Assembly (NCBI GenBank): GCA_942159475.1
Contig: OW804094.1
Span: forward strand, 54,122,966 to 54,186,965
Direction: 5' to 3'
Source: Sthenelais limicola
Taxonomy: Eukaryota; Annelida; Polychaeta; Phyllodocida; Sigalionidae
Length of the DNA stretch: 64,000 nucleotides
The notes below the pieces were generated by a model. The model had not been told where the DNA came from and made no database searches. It saw only the letters and a program-made list of their open reading frames with translations. Position 1 is the first letter of the stretch. Every line of letters begins with the position of its first letter. The position numbers and the translations under genes are program-made. This document shows, one piece after another, positions 36,001 to 46,799 of the stretch.

Positions 36001-37076
36001 CTAACTAATGGTAGATGATATATGATAAAGAGGGGGAGTTGAAATATCCATATTAGAACAGCGGGTAAAAGCCACTGGGATATTTTATAGTATATTTTCA
36101 TTAAAATACTCTCCCTGTTTAGGTTGGATGATTTCCTACTTCTAGGGTTGTGAGTTGGAGAACACAATAACTATATTTATACGATCAACTTCTACTTCCT
36201 TTCTACTGGTACTCTACAACTACTTGTAAGATCTACATTGGACTGTATATATATTGAACATTACAACAATTAAAAGACAGTTCACTACAACTCAACTACT
36301 GGTTACATCTTATCTCAAGTTAGCAAGGGTGCTCTGAAGCACTAATTAACACCTTTGTTACACTCTGCATGTAGTCGGGTCCCCCTTGAATTGACGCAGT
36401 AGCTTGTGGCTAATGATGTAGTATCTCACAGGGGCTTTCCCAGGCTATAAATAGAGTGTGGAAATCCCGATTTAAAAAAGGCTTCAAAATCACATTTTCG
36501 CCTCAGATACCTTCACAAACCACATACAACGTCCTCCAGAGAGGGTGGACAGAACTCTACTGATAGATTAAAAGGTTTGTAAAACAACAAATTCCGAGAA
36601 CATGTGAGACAAAGAAACCCTTCTTTTCTACATCTAGTTTCTACCTCTTTTCGTAGAAATCGCTCTTCCCGTATATTATATGGATACATGATACTCCATA
36701 TCTCGTCTACATTATTTGATTCATAATACTTTGACCAGTCTAAAGTGGGATATCCATTACCACGATAAGTTATACGGACAAATTATACCGATGTCGTGCA
36801 CGTCAACCATGTATTGTGGCCAATACCATAACAGTTATCTTGTGATTGTTGTTATTAAAATTACCGCGATTAAAGGGGCACGTCAATGGCCAAGATGACA
36901 GCTAGTCCCAATCAAAACCAGCACCAAAACTTTGAAATTGCACAAACATACATTGGTGCACAAATCGTGCAGGTTCACGACTAATTGTGGGGCTTGATTT
37001 TGGGGCAGAGATGCACGATTTTGGGGCCGATTTCCGTGCAGGTTTCAAAGTTTGAGATCGTACGATTCATGTGAAG
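36001..37076. other. No recognisable gene
   Basis: No gene was seen. The last 150 bp (from about 36940) share TCGTGCAGGTT-type words with the fold-back element that follows and probably belong to it. Confidence 0.5.
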
Positions 37077-37441
37077 CACAATTTGGGTTGAGATCGTGAG
37101 TGTGAATGTGTGTGAGAACGCACGATTAGTCATAGGCATCAATGGTAGGTGCACGTTCAAATGTGGGTGGGTGCCACATCTATCCATAGTAGTGGAAAAA
37201 CATGGATGATTGAACAAGTTCATATTCACCAATTTTTTATGAATCGAAAGGATTTTGTTACATGACATGCCTAGACATATTGTCTTAAGTATGTTAAAAT
37301 ATTGTGATTATACATTATTTTTTCTACCTTTTTTCTCAATCGTCTCAAGTACATGATAGAAAAATATTTTTTCGAAATCTCCATATAATTTGAGGTGATC
37401 CAAATGTACAACCTAGACTCACGATCTCAACCCAAATTGTG
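37077..37441. mobile_element. Fold-back element with 24-bp perfect arms
   Basis: A 24-bp arm starting CACAATTTGGGTTGAGATCG (37077-37100) is exactly complemented at 37418-37441. Around it, ACGATTTT/AAAATCGT, CGTGCAGGTT and TGCACAA words continue to about 36940 and 37565, with poorer symmetry. It looks like the core of a non-autonomous DNA transposon whose outer ends I could not fix. No transposase was seen. Confidence 0.75.
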
Positions 37442-37569
37442 GTTCAAATCCAATGTGTGCGGGTAAAAACAAACCGATTTCAGCTAAAATCATCACGATC
37501 TGAGTCCACACTTTGTCGTAGAACATGAAATTGTGCGATTTGCAAAATCGTGAATATGTGTCCACCGCT

Positions 37570-39157
37570 TAAATATAATTTTCTAACCAAATACAACAGG
37601 GTTTTTTATTCCAGAAAATCAAATGAAATTGAACGACTGAAGGATTGATGGAGGAATTGAAAACAATCCTGATTGCACTTTCTTTATTTTATTAAAGATT
37701 TTTTTTGCATTGAAGAAAATGAAATTTTCCATAACAAATGTACAGTAATGCGGGATATAGTTAAATGAATGCAAGAATATGGATTAAAGCATAATTAAAA
37801 CAGAAAAAAAGATACAGTACAGGCTATACCATTAGATGCACTGGGAAATAGAAATAGCCTATGATAGAAAAATATAATAGTAGGATCAGAAGCAATATAC
37901 TAGTTGCGTCTAGTCCTAATAATAATAACACATCAATAACACAGATAGACAAGTCAAGGCAGATGGGCAGTTCGGGGCAACACCCCAGCGGGTTTATTAT
38001 TCCAAACCAACATTGATTTTATATCCAATGTAAACTGTCAAAGTCAAAGTTAATGTCACTTGAGAAAAATAAAAATGTTCTCCTTCGGTGAGGTTCAGAT
38101 GACCGTTGGCGACTGACCAGTCACGTCAGACGCCCAGTTGCGTCAACGCCCGAACGTCGAGTGACGTCAAAACAAGTCTCCCTGGACTACAGTCTCCTAG
38201 ATATATCTAGCGATGCCCTCGGAGGTCGCTGGCACTATATATATAGGTGTAACAATCGAAATAATTGTCACAGCCTTCCTATACTTTTTTGTTTGTATCT
38301 TTCTTTTATTTCTATAAGCTATCAACATTACATCGATATTTTCAGCTCATAATAAAGATAGAATAAAGTCGTTACAGTTACTACTATAGCAGATGTACTA
38401 GAATAGGTATAACTTCTACAAAAATATTACCTCATTACTTCTACAGAGAATATGCTCTTTACCTTTATATCATACTCATTCAGTTAAGACATATACATTT
38501 TTTTCTCTTTCTCAGTGAAAGTAAAAACTCTGGTGATAGTATTTATATTCATGAATGATCGAAATGCACGCAGTGCATCTATATATATAAGTTCTGAGAA
38601 TCTTCCAAAGAATTTTTTCTTATACTTTCAACTTCGTCTACAGTATGCTGGTATACCCTGTTGTATGTACACCAACATTCATAGTGATTTGATTTTTTAA
38701 AATTTTATTCTAACGTGCAATATGGCTTTTGGGGTTACCACGTTTGATTTTATCGGGAGCCTTCAAATAGGCCTCCCGTCAACCTCCCGTCAACACAATA
38801 TCGTGGGGGTTGTTGCCGTCAATGGTATCCATTGCCCCGATATCGGTCACGTCAAGAGGCAGCACCGTTATTGGTATAACTTGTCGGTATAACTTATCGT
38901 GCTAATGAATATCGGCCTTAAGGCTGTAAGTGATTATCTCATACATATCTAGGATGTCCACTGGAGAAGGTAATATCTGTAATGACGAGAATGAAAACAG
39001 GTTGGCCTGAACCACCAAGGATTGTGGTTTATTACACCATAAACTTATACAATAGTAAGGAAAAAATTTGAGCTTGTGAAGCGGTTAGGAAACAAGCTTG
39101 CAGTGTTATTGTTGTGGTGGAATGGAAGGGCGTGTATTATGACATGGGCATCACCAT
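37570..39157. other. No recognisable gene
   Basis: AT-rich unassigned sequence. A patch at 38095-38170 repeats ACGTCA/TGACGTC words (CRE-like), without a nearby gene. Confidence 0.5.
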
Positions 39158-39185
39158 GGGGGGGGGGGGGGGGGGGGGGGGGGGG
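39158..39185 (+). repeat. 28-base poly(G) run
   Basis: An uninterrupted G run. Runs this long are rare and error-prone, so the length in the assembly may not be exact. Confidence 0.95.
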
Positions 39186-39920
39186 CATGGCCCAAGTCAC
39201 GGTTGCCAGGCTCCCCGCCCAATATATGCGGTGATGGATCACCTTCACTTTCAGAGTTATAGTAAGAAAACATGCTGCCCAGCTGCTTCACCCTTTTCTC
39301 TTGGACACTTAGGCTTTTTAGATTAATAAATACCCCCTGGTGATCCGAGATATGATAATTCACCGTATCATATGTAAAGTCGGAAGGTATCTTAGTAATA
39401 ATACTATTTTTTCTGCAAGCCAATTCTTGTGATATTATTCATGCCTATTTTAAATCCTTGTTTTGAACAGAATTTGCTTAGTAATTAAGTTTTGGGGTCT
39501 GACTTATCAGCCAGGTCTATATTGAAATGGCTGCACATGATCACATCCAGCAGTGATGTAGGAAGCAATTTGAACATGGTGGGGCCAACTCTGTCCCACA
39601 AATGAAAAGGGAAAGTCTATACAATATAAAAACTGACTCTTACCTCTGCATGATTGTGAAGGTCTGTGTTTTTTATCAGTCACTAATTTATACAACGGTT
39701 TTTTAGGGTCCTGATATTGTCAGAATTAGCAATTACGTATTAAAGGATTCCCCACATTTGCTAACGTTCATATGAACACTTTTGAAGGTAAAGTGCCTTA
39801 GTGAAAAATCATGTCAAGGTCAATCAGAAATTCCTGGAATTCCTTCTATGTCTTTGAAATGTGAAGTACTATAGAAATGACTCAACAAATTCTTCAAATG
39901 TTCAGACTTTCATGAGAAAA

Positions 39921-41400
39921 CTATTGAAAAGTCCCGAAGTACTTCTGTCGTTGTTCATTTAAATTTATAAATGAAGATGCCACTTTCATGAGATCAAGGC
40001 GATACATGTAATCTTTCATAGAACAGCATTGTTTAGGATTTTTGGAGATAGCCTATTTCAAATATATATGTTTTTATCCTCTTTAGGATACTAAAGGTCC
40101 TCTCTGATGTAGCTGAGGTAACTGGAATAGTGAGGTATATGACCTCAGACATCATGTTCTGTACAACAGGAAATGCCTCAGCTATGATGGACATGCTGGT
40201 GACCTTTTTGATATTGTGCTCTTGCACAAGGATAGGGAGCATTTTGAGCTGAAGTGTACGTTTTGTAAAGTCAATATCATTTGGGTAAAGTTCCTTCACC
40301 TCTGAGCTTAATTCCCTATCCCGAACTCCATTTGCACTTTCAATAAACTTCCCTCAAACTCTTCCTATGTCCTTAGGTTTTGATAATATGTCCTTTTTTG
40401 CAGCATTCATTGCCTCCTGTACATTTGTTTCTTTCCCTTGGAGTGCAAGTAATAACTGTTCTGATGCAGCAAAAATCAGGGGACAGAGTTTGAAACCATA
40501 GTAAACATTGAATTTTTCCATCAGCGCAAGGTGCCCCTTAGCTCTGGGAACATATTCATCCTTTTCTGTTGATCCTATTTCTTCCAATGCTTCAAGAATG
40601 ATCGAATAGTTCTTCAGAATTGAGTCAAAAGCTCTTGTACAGAGAGTCCATCGAGTTGGGCAAAGAGGTATGATTGCTGGATTCGTAATTTCACTATCTC
40701 GTTCATGTTCTTCCTTGATTCTCGAAAAAAGGTGGGTTCGAACAGGTGAATTACAAATGAGTTTTATGAGGTCTCTTGCTAGATTAAACCTGGGTTCCAC
40801 TGCCATGCTACTTCTTCTGTTTTTCCTCCTGCTTCTTGATCAATGAAGTGGGAGCAGTAACAGGGGTGTAACGGGGATGGGTGCTATTGGCTCCTTCTAC
40901 ATAGCCATGTTACTTCCCGCTTCTTTTGGCAGTGTTTAAAAGCGTAAAGTGCTCCCGCTACTATCAAACATGTTTGATATTTAATGGCCGCTACTTTGTT
41001 GCTGAAGTAACGGGAAGTAGCGGGAGCTGAAGCGGGGCACTGGCACCACTCTATGTTAGTCCTCACATTATTTGATGCGTTCATTTCCATGTGAAAATAA
41101 AATGTTGTCTGCTCAAATTTCTGAAATAGAAATAGCAGTGGAAGAAAGGTGGCAAAAGCACCTATTCCAGTTACTTTCAGTTGCCTGCTCCCACTTTTTT
41201 AGAAGCGGGAGCTATAGACAGTCAAAGTAGCGGGAGTAGTAGTGGGAGTAGTAGCCGGCTAGTGGAACCCAGCTTTTAAAGCTACACATATGGGATCCCA
41301 TTTCTTGGAAATATCTTGTGAAACAAGATTGGTGCAATGTGCCAAGCAGTGGACTGGTATGGCTGCAGGTTGTTGCACAGAATTTAACTTGCATTTGGGA
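39921..41400 (-). pseudogene. hAT transposase relic (ZMYM1-like type), interrupted
   Basis: Minus-strand fragments line up in the order of a hAT transposase. AAIPVHCLAHCTNLVSQD (about 41365-41310) is the block after the catalytic core. FNLARDLIKLIC, SPVR and then LCPTRWTLCTRAFDSIL, MEKFNVYYGFKLCPLIF and EQLLLALQG follow (40800-40400). An in-frame TGA sits at 40351-40353. LTIPVTSATSERTFSILKRIKTY, the hAT C-terminal dimerisation motif, comes next (40150-40050). After a frameshift, LNEQRQKYFGTF ends at a TAG (39921). The N-terminal zinc finger and the first catalytic residue are missing. It is broken by a 487-bp MITE (40789-41275), a stop and at least one frameshift. Confidence 0.9.
40789..41275. 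mobile_element. MITE inserted in the hAT relic, 487 bp
   Basis: Inverted ends CCTGGGTTCCACTGCC (40789) and GGCTAGTGGAACCCAG (41257-41272) flank an interior rich in GTAGCGGGAG and CGGGAAGTAGCGGGAG subterminal words. TTAAA occurs on both sides (40784-40788 and 41276-41280). Transposase similarity stops at one edge (VALK) and resumes at the other (NLARD), which independently marks the insertion. A 5-bp duplication and the TIR do not settle the superfamily; the CTGGG start would also suit a hAT-like non-autonomous element with a decayed 8-bp duplication. The minus frame 40884-41090 inside it is meaningless. Confidence 0.8.
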
Positions 41401-41456
41401 AGTGGGAAAAAAGGTTCATTTTTCAGCATTTTAAAAATGTTTATAAGGGAAATAGC

Positions 41457-41529
41457 GGGGGGGGGGGGGGGGGCAAAGTATACTCCCCCCCACACACACA
41501 CACACTTTCATTTCCTGTGCCCCCCCCCC
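41457..41529. repeat. G17, C7(CA)n and C10 runs
   Basis: A 17-G run at 41457-41473, C7 followed by (CA)n at 41485-41504 and a 10-C run at 41520-41529. The G and C runs could pair with each other. Confidence 0.9.
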
Positions 41530-41551
41530 TGCTTCCGACATCACTGTCCAG

Positions 41552-41704
41552 TTTACCTACTCTGCCAGCAGACCTATCAGGCTGGATGGTACTGTAATCA
41601 GTGTGGGGAATATAAGTAGTTGATATACTCGGCCATAGCCATGTTTCGGTTAAACATAATACCTCAGTATTATATGACAGGATGTCCAATCTTGTTATTT
41701 TTAT
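41552..41704 (-). pseudogene. LINE apurinic-type endonuclease fragment
   Basis: The minus frame contains ITRLDILSYNTEVLCLTETWL followed by SISTTYIPHTDYSTI and DRSAGRVG. This is the 'iLcltETWL...i...Y..ir.DR...+.GG' block of the exonuclease-endonuclease-phosphatase domain at the start of LINE ORF2. TETWL holds the catalytic glutamate. Sequence on both sides does not continue the domain, so only about 50 residues survive. It is directly upstream (on the minus strand) of the hAT relic but unrelated to it. Confidence 0.75.
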
Positions 41705-41978
41705 TTTGTAAATGTATGTATCCGAACCAGCTGAGAATAACGTCTGTAGATGCAATGCTTCTATATAAAAATATGTTAAGGAGGTTATTAAGGCAATTAT
41801 GAGGCAATTATGGAACAAAGGCCTTAATCTGATTAAATCTTTAAGACTCAAATGCCCTCACCAACAATCATGGCATCTCACACACAATTATTTCGGTAGA
41901 TTCAGGGATGCTTTTGAATTAGGTCGATTCAGATTGTTTCTGAAGAATATCCCCCATTTTGGAGGAGGAATTATGTGG

Positions 41979-42244
41979 AATCAACCCATTGATGATTATA
42001 TTTGGGGCTGACGCAGCAACTAATTATGACGTAATACACCTGCGTCATATGGACCAATCGGTGGCCCGCAACTATTATGTCACTTCTTCCACCTGGACAG
42101 TTGGACTACTATTCAGTCTGCACCTGAGCTGCATAGACGTGCATGCTATTTGAAAATGTTTAATCTTACTTCTTTTTGTACTGTGTATGTATTCTTACAT
42201 GTGTTTTGCTTGTATGTATTAATGTTATGTATCGGGTGAGAATA
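41979..42244 (+). repeat. 266-bp dispersed repeat, copy 2
   Basis: Inverted partner of 16282-16547. Most differences are transitions, several at CpG/TpG positions, suggesting methylation-linked decay. The AATAAA seen at the edge of copy 1 is AATATT here. Confidence 0.8.
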
Positions 42245-42352
42245 TTCAGAGGTGCAATAAGTGGGGTGCAATATAGATAGTTTTATTGCACACATCCGAT
42301 AAAATGTGTTGTCTAAAAATAGCCCTGACGTTACCTCCACACTATAGGCCTA

Positions 42353-42493
42353 TGCCTATGGATTTGTTTATATGCTTTGCGGAGATCCAAAGGCACTTGT
42401 TAATTTCATAGTTCTGTGTAGCTAACTATGAAGTTAACAACTTAGACAAATGCCTTCGTGTCTCCGCGAAGCACGTCAACAAATCCATAGGCA
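42353..42493. mobile_element. 141-bp fold-back element
   Basis: TGCCTATGGATTTGTT (42353) is exactly complemented by AACAAATCCATAGGCA (ending 42493). Pairing continues inward through GCTTTGCGGAGA/TCTCCGCGAAGC, AAGGCA/TGCCTT, GTTAA/TTAAC and TTCATAGTT/AACTATGAA to a 10-base loop. It is nearly a full-length hairpin, like a palindromic MITE. A miRNA-type precursor is the alternative. Confidence 0.8.
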
Positions 42494-42690
42494 CAGACAG
42501 AGTTGGGGGTGGTTGGACTGTCTCTGAGAATTGTTTCCCCAAGTTAGCTACTTTCTCAGTGATATCTTATGATTTGCCCATGATATCTTATCATTATTGT
42601 ATGCACATGTAATAAATATATAATGGAACTCACCATCGTAATCACAAATTTATTGGACAAGATTTGTCTGTGTAAGCACTCCGCCTTATG

Positions 42691-43013
42691 CCGGGAATCC
42701 ACACAGCGACTTCAGGGCCATGTCGCCCATCAGTCGCCCATGTTTTCCACCCAAGTCACCCAAGTTTTCCATCGCTCTGTTGCCCGTTGTGTCGCCCACT
42801 TTGGCTGCTGTGTGGATTCCCAAAATAAGAACATCTTCTGGTGACACCTCTAATTACCTTGGCAACTTGCACATGTGACAGAACTTGACCGACTAGATTA
42901 AACATTTTCTTTCCAGTCGCTTAAAATGTGAGCGACATTAACCTGAAGTCGCCCATCGAGAGGTCGCCCAAGTAGGTTTCATATGGCACACACTGTGTGT
43001 GGATTCCGGCCAG
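42691..43013. mobile_element. TIR element with GTCGCCCA subterminal repeats
   Basis: GCCGGGAATCCACACAGC near 42690 faces TGTGTGTGGATTCCGGC near 43000, and also GCTGTGTGGATTCCC at 42807-42821 (a perfect 15-bp match to 42693-42707). GTCGCCCA/GTCGCCCAC words occur at least five times inside. Either a 130-bp unit sits inside a 320-bp one, or two related units adjoin. GTCGCTCA words continue to about 43335, so the true right end is uncertain. Confidence 0.65.
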
Positions 43014-43766
43014 TGAAATAAAATCCAGCGACCGTTTCAACTAATCACACGCATGGAAAGCTGTGAAGTCACTCAACCTCCATGTAGCTGTACTTGTTAG
43101 ATTGACTAAATTTATTCTAATTAAGCTGTGAAAGTTTTGCGACATCACAATGTAGCCACACATAAATTACTAGTGGATTCTGAATTAGACAGGCGACTTG
43201 CATGTTGTCACTCATCCTGAATCCTAAAATAATGTGCAAAGTTGCCATACATTAATGCCTGTCGCTCAATTAAAATGATATTTAACAATTGGTAGAACTT
43301 GGCAGAGTCGCTCAACGTTTTTGGGCGACAGTGTATTTAGGCCTTCACAGCATCATGCTAACGCGGACAAATATCGTCCTATAGATTTGCGATTACTGGC
43401 GGCTTGTTCCATTCTCTCTTTTTATTTCCCTTTTGAATAAAATATTGCATCTCTTTTTAGTATAGGTGTACGTGGTATTTCGAGGGTTGGTGGCATTATG
43501 TGGTCCCAAGGGCGCGGCCCAAGGAATGATAAAATCCACACAATGCTCTCAACGCGAGGAATGTTGAGTTTCCTAATGCTTTTAGGATACATTTTATTGC
43601 TAAAACACCCATGCATTGTTCCAAGTGTGTACTAAAGTCATAATTGTATGTCCCACAGAAAAATCTACAAGTAAGAGAAAGGTGAACATGTGAACGCGTA
43701 CAAGCGTTTTAATTGATGTTTTTTAAGCAGGGATATAAGTTTCTTTTCAACATCTTTATTCGTGAG
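43014..43766. other. No recognisable gene
   Basis: Contains the degraded right side of the GTCGCCCA element to about 43335, then unassigned sequence. Confidence 0.45.
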
Positions 43767-43947
43767 ATTAATGAGATACGTGGAAACGTCACTCTGTCTC
43801 CTCAATAAAGATACTATAAATTCTTCAAAAAATATACGCATGCACGTAATTTAAAATCTCTTTTAAATTCTAATTACAGTTGATATAACAAGATCTGAAA
43901 AGGTATAATTTGACTGTCGTAGATTAACCATCATCCTAAGGTGTTTA
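43767..43947. repeat. Old direct duplication, copy 1
   Basis: Shares TAATGAGATAC, CAATAAAGATA, a TTCTTCAAAA block, ATACGCATGCACG, AAGATCT, AAAAGGTATAATTTGACTG and AGATTAACCATC, in order, with 45075-45270. Confidence 0.85.
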
Positions 43948-45074
43948 TAGAACTATAATTTAAGGCGAATATCGATGAATTTAATTAATTGATCATGAAA
44001 TAATAAAAATGGAGAGATGTCCGAGGAAGCTATAGGCTGCAGTTACAAACTGTTAGACCGCCAGAGGCTTGTGTTTGCCTATCCAGTATCCTTGTTCAAG
44101 GAAGAATGTTCGCGACCAATTGAGCTGTTAGGTCTGACCAACGAGGTTGTCTCACTGAGGGGATTTTCGAACCCCATCCCATTGACCTCCAGAAATCAGA
44201 CCATAGGGCAGAACACGCTGTCTGAACCTTAAAAGTCGAGGGAAATTCAACCACATTATTGATCAGACTCGACGTTCACAAAAGGGAAATCGCTGTTCTT
44301 GTCACTTGCATGTTTCAGTCAAAATAATCTCTACAAAAGCGCTCAGGAAAAGTGATCTTGCATATAGGGGAAATAAGATTCCACCACCCTAATATCTCGC
44401 GCTCCGGAATGTGTCGATTTATTTCCTTATTAGTGGTTTAATAATTGTTTATGTGTGCTTCTGGACGACCCATTTTCGTGATTAGTTGGAGCTAGTTTAT
44501 GTTGTATTGAATATGTTACGAAGACTATCTATAGTCTCCCATATTATGTAAATGGTACATGTATGTGATATCATCCATAATGGGTTTATACGTCCTATAT
44601 AGAGTCCCTGGCACGAAGTCTTTTATTTCTGGTGTTTAATATCAGCTACGTAACTTCTGGAGGAATTATGAGGTATCGTGCCAAAGATTAAGTTAATGAT
44701 TAGGATTGTGCATCAGTTTCATCCTTCTTCGAAAAGCAATCCGATTAGGGCTATCCAATTTCTGTATTGTAAGGTCTTGCAATTGTCACCCAATGGAAAA
44801 TTGATGTACCGGTATTCATTTGTTTCCCTGTTGGTACATTCGAATATCGAAAGTCCTGATAAATACATGATGGCCTCTTCAAACATTTCGCACATGAGAA
44901 TGGTTATAACATTTCCTCCCACCAGGAGTATCACGTTTCAGGCAGAGGTGATATCACGACTATGTTATACAGAAAAGACCAAATCAGCTATTATTTTCCG
45001 CCTCCATGCATTATTTCTGTCTTCCTGGCTTTTTGTAGATTATCAGTTGAAATCAATCACAAAAAGTATTCCGT
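43948..45074. other. No recognisable gene
   Basis: Lies between the two copies of the duplication. A plus frame of 133 codons (44678-45079) has no recognisable domain and ends inside the duplicated block. Confidence 0.5.
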
Positions 45075-45270
45075 ATTAATGAGATACATGAAAATATGAC
45101 TCGGGCTCCCCAATAAAGATAATATTAGTTCTTCAAAAACTATACGCATGCACGCAATCTAAAATCTCTTTTTAATTCAATTCAATTCACTTTAATACAG
45201 TTGATACAGCAAGATCTCACCGAAAAGGTATAATTTGACTGCAGTAGATTAACCATCTTTATAAGGTCTT
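45075..45270. repeat. Old direct duplication, copy 2 with (AATTC)n
   Basis: Partner of 43767-43947, offset about 1310 bp. It carries an extra AATTCAATTCAATTCAC stretch (about 45172-45190). On the minus strand that resembles the TTGAA-type tail of a retroposon, so the tail array may have expanded in one copy or shrunk in the other. Confidence 0.85.
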
Positions 45271-46210
45271 TAATTCTCTAGCGATTGAATGCCTCACGAT
45301 TTACCGAGACACATTCTTGAGTCTTCATTTTGAGTATTTGGCTTCTGGTGCGAACTTGCCACTCACTAAACCTTTCTCACGCAGTTTTCCCCACCGTTCT
45401 TTCTGACACCCCGACCATTCGCTAAATCTATTAAAAAACAACCGAACTTTATCTCATTTAATAGCAAGTGTTAGCTAGGAATTTCCATTAGGAGCTTGTC
45501 ATGATGAACAGCTGAGTGCAGAAGTGGAAATATTTTATCACTTCATTGTCAGCCTTCTCACCCTGAAGTGAGGCATAGGCCATCAAAATTAGATTCTGCT
45601 TGCAGCAAGCAGCATTGACGAACGCTAATGCTGGGGCTACACCAAGGTTTTCGTCCTTGCGGCAGATACGGTTCTCTAATCCGGCACCATTGGTTTACCA
45701 TTAGCCGTAAGGTGAAAACCGGATGGGCCGTAATGAAAAATCCCTTGTTGAAATTACCCCTTTACCACCAAAGCGCCATAGGATAATTCCGCATTTTAGC
45801 CGGGGAAGAGAATTAAAGTAGCCTTTTGCATGTAAACACTCGAGACAAAAGCCATGTTGTGAGGATAAATTTAACTTAATATGTTCAAATAAGGCGGATG
45901 CAGTGTGCGTGGTGGGGTGGGGGGACATGGTCCAGCGGATACGTATTTTATCGAAGGGAGATGTGTCCCATAGGTCAGAGCCGGGAGTAACCGGATTGAG
46001 ATCCACCCCGGCCATTAGAAGCGAGTTGATTGCACGCGGGAGGCAGTCACAAAGTGCCTCTCTCTTAAAAAGCCCAGCCTTGGCCTTACACTTCCATTCG
46101 CTTGAATGAAAAGTGTGGCAGGGTAGTGCACTCTTCCTTTAGCTTTTGAATGCCTGGAGAGGACTGAAAGTGATTTCCTACAATGAAAGCGGTGGGGCCA
46201 TCGAGATTTT
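45271..46210. other. Unassigned; faint tRNA-like segment
   Basis: A 104-codon minus frame (45701-46015) is unrecognised. On the plus strand TGGTCCAGCGGATACG (about 45930) resembles box A and GGATTGAGATCC (about 45991) a degraded box B. The 60-bp spacing and extra base make a SINE head only a possibility. Confidence 0.3.
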
Positions 46211-46252
46211 GAACAGGACAAAAAAGTGCTGAACAGGACAAAAAAAGTGCAA
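46211..46252. repeat. Two-copy ~21-bp tandem repeat
   Basis: GAACAGGACAAAAAAGTGC is repeated once with an extra A. Confidence 0.85.
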
Positions 46253-46366
46253 GAGGGACATTCCGGGCAGAAGAGCACAAGAGTAAGGAACCTGATTTTT
46301 CCAATTGACCTTCTATTAAACATGAGAAATCAATGTGACCTGATACCTTTTATTTCACCTCTGAAA

Positions 46367-46789
46367 GCATGGAGAACGGAATGAGTTGGTTTAACATTAC
46401 ATAGGCAGTTTGTTCTCCATGCATCGGCGAGTCTGGTTATCCGTTCTCATGTCCTCAAAGCTGCGTTTTGATTGGATAAGACGTCGCGCATGTATGGGTA
46501 TGTAAACGACGCACATCTTGATTCAAAACAAAGTAGTTCCAAACTGGACTGGATGGAGGCATTCAAAATTTACATTTTAATCATTTTTCGATCATTTTCA
46601 ATGGTAGGAAACATTAAAAATCTAAAACATCTTGTGGGCAGAATTGAAATAAATCTCGATCCAACCATGTTTCTCCTCTTTCGCTCATTCTCCACTTGTC
46701 TCCAGGCTCCACAAAGCTCCACAATCCACTTGGCTCTGCCTTAATGATTATTACGCCTTCCAACATGTGGAGAACGAGCGAAAGGGGAG
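46367..46789. repeat. Inverted repeats with GGAGAAC cores
   Basis: GCATGGAGAAC at 46367-46377 is complemented at 46412-46422. Further on, a 23-bp arm CTCCTCTTTCGCTC... (46673-46695) is complemented at 46767-46789 with two mismatches and a 71-bp loop. The two hairpins share the GGAGAACG core and may be ends of one degraded TIR element. Confidence 0.65.
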
Positions 46790-46799
46790 AGACTAGGTT

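Noticed and set aside
44017..44232. Possible tRNA: AGCTCAATTGGT on the minus strand and GGGGTTCGAAAATCCCC nearby
   Set aside because: The box A-like and box B-like words are in the wrong order for either strand, and no cloverleaf can be drawn.
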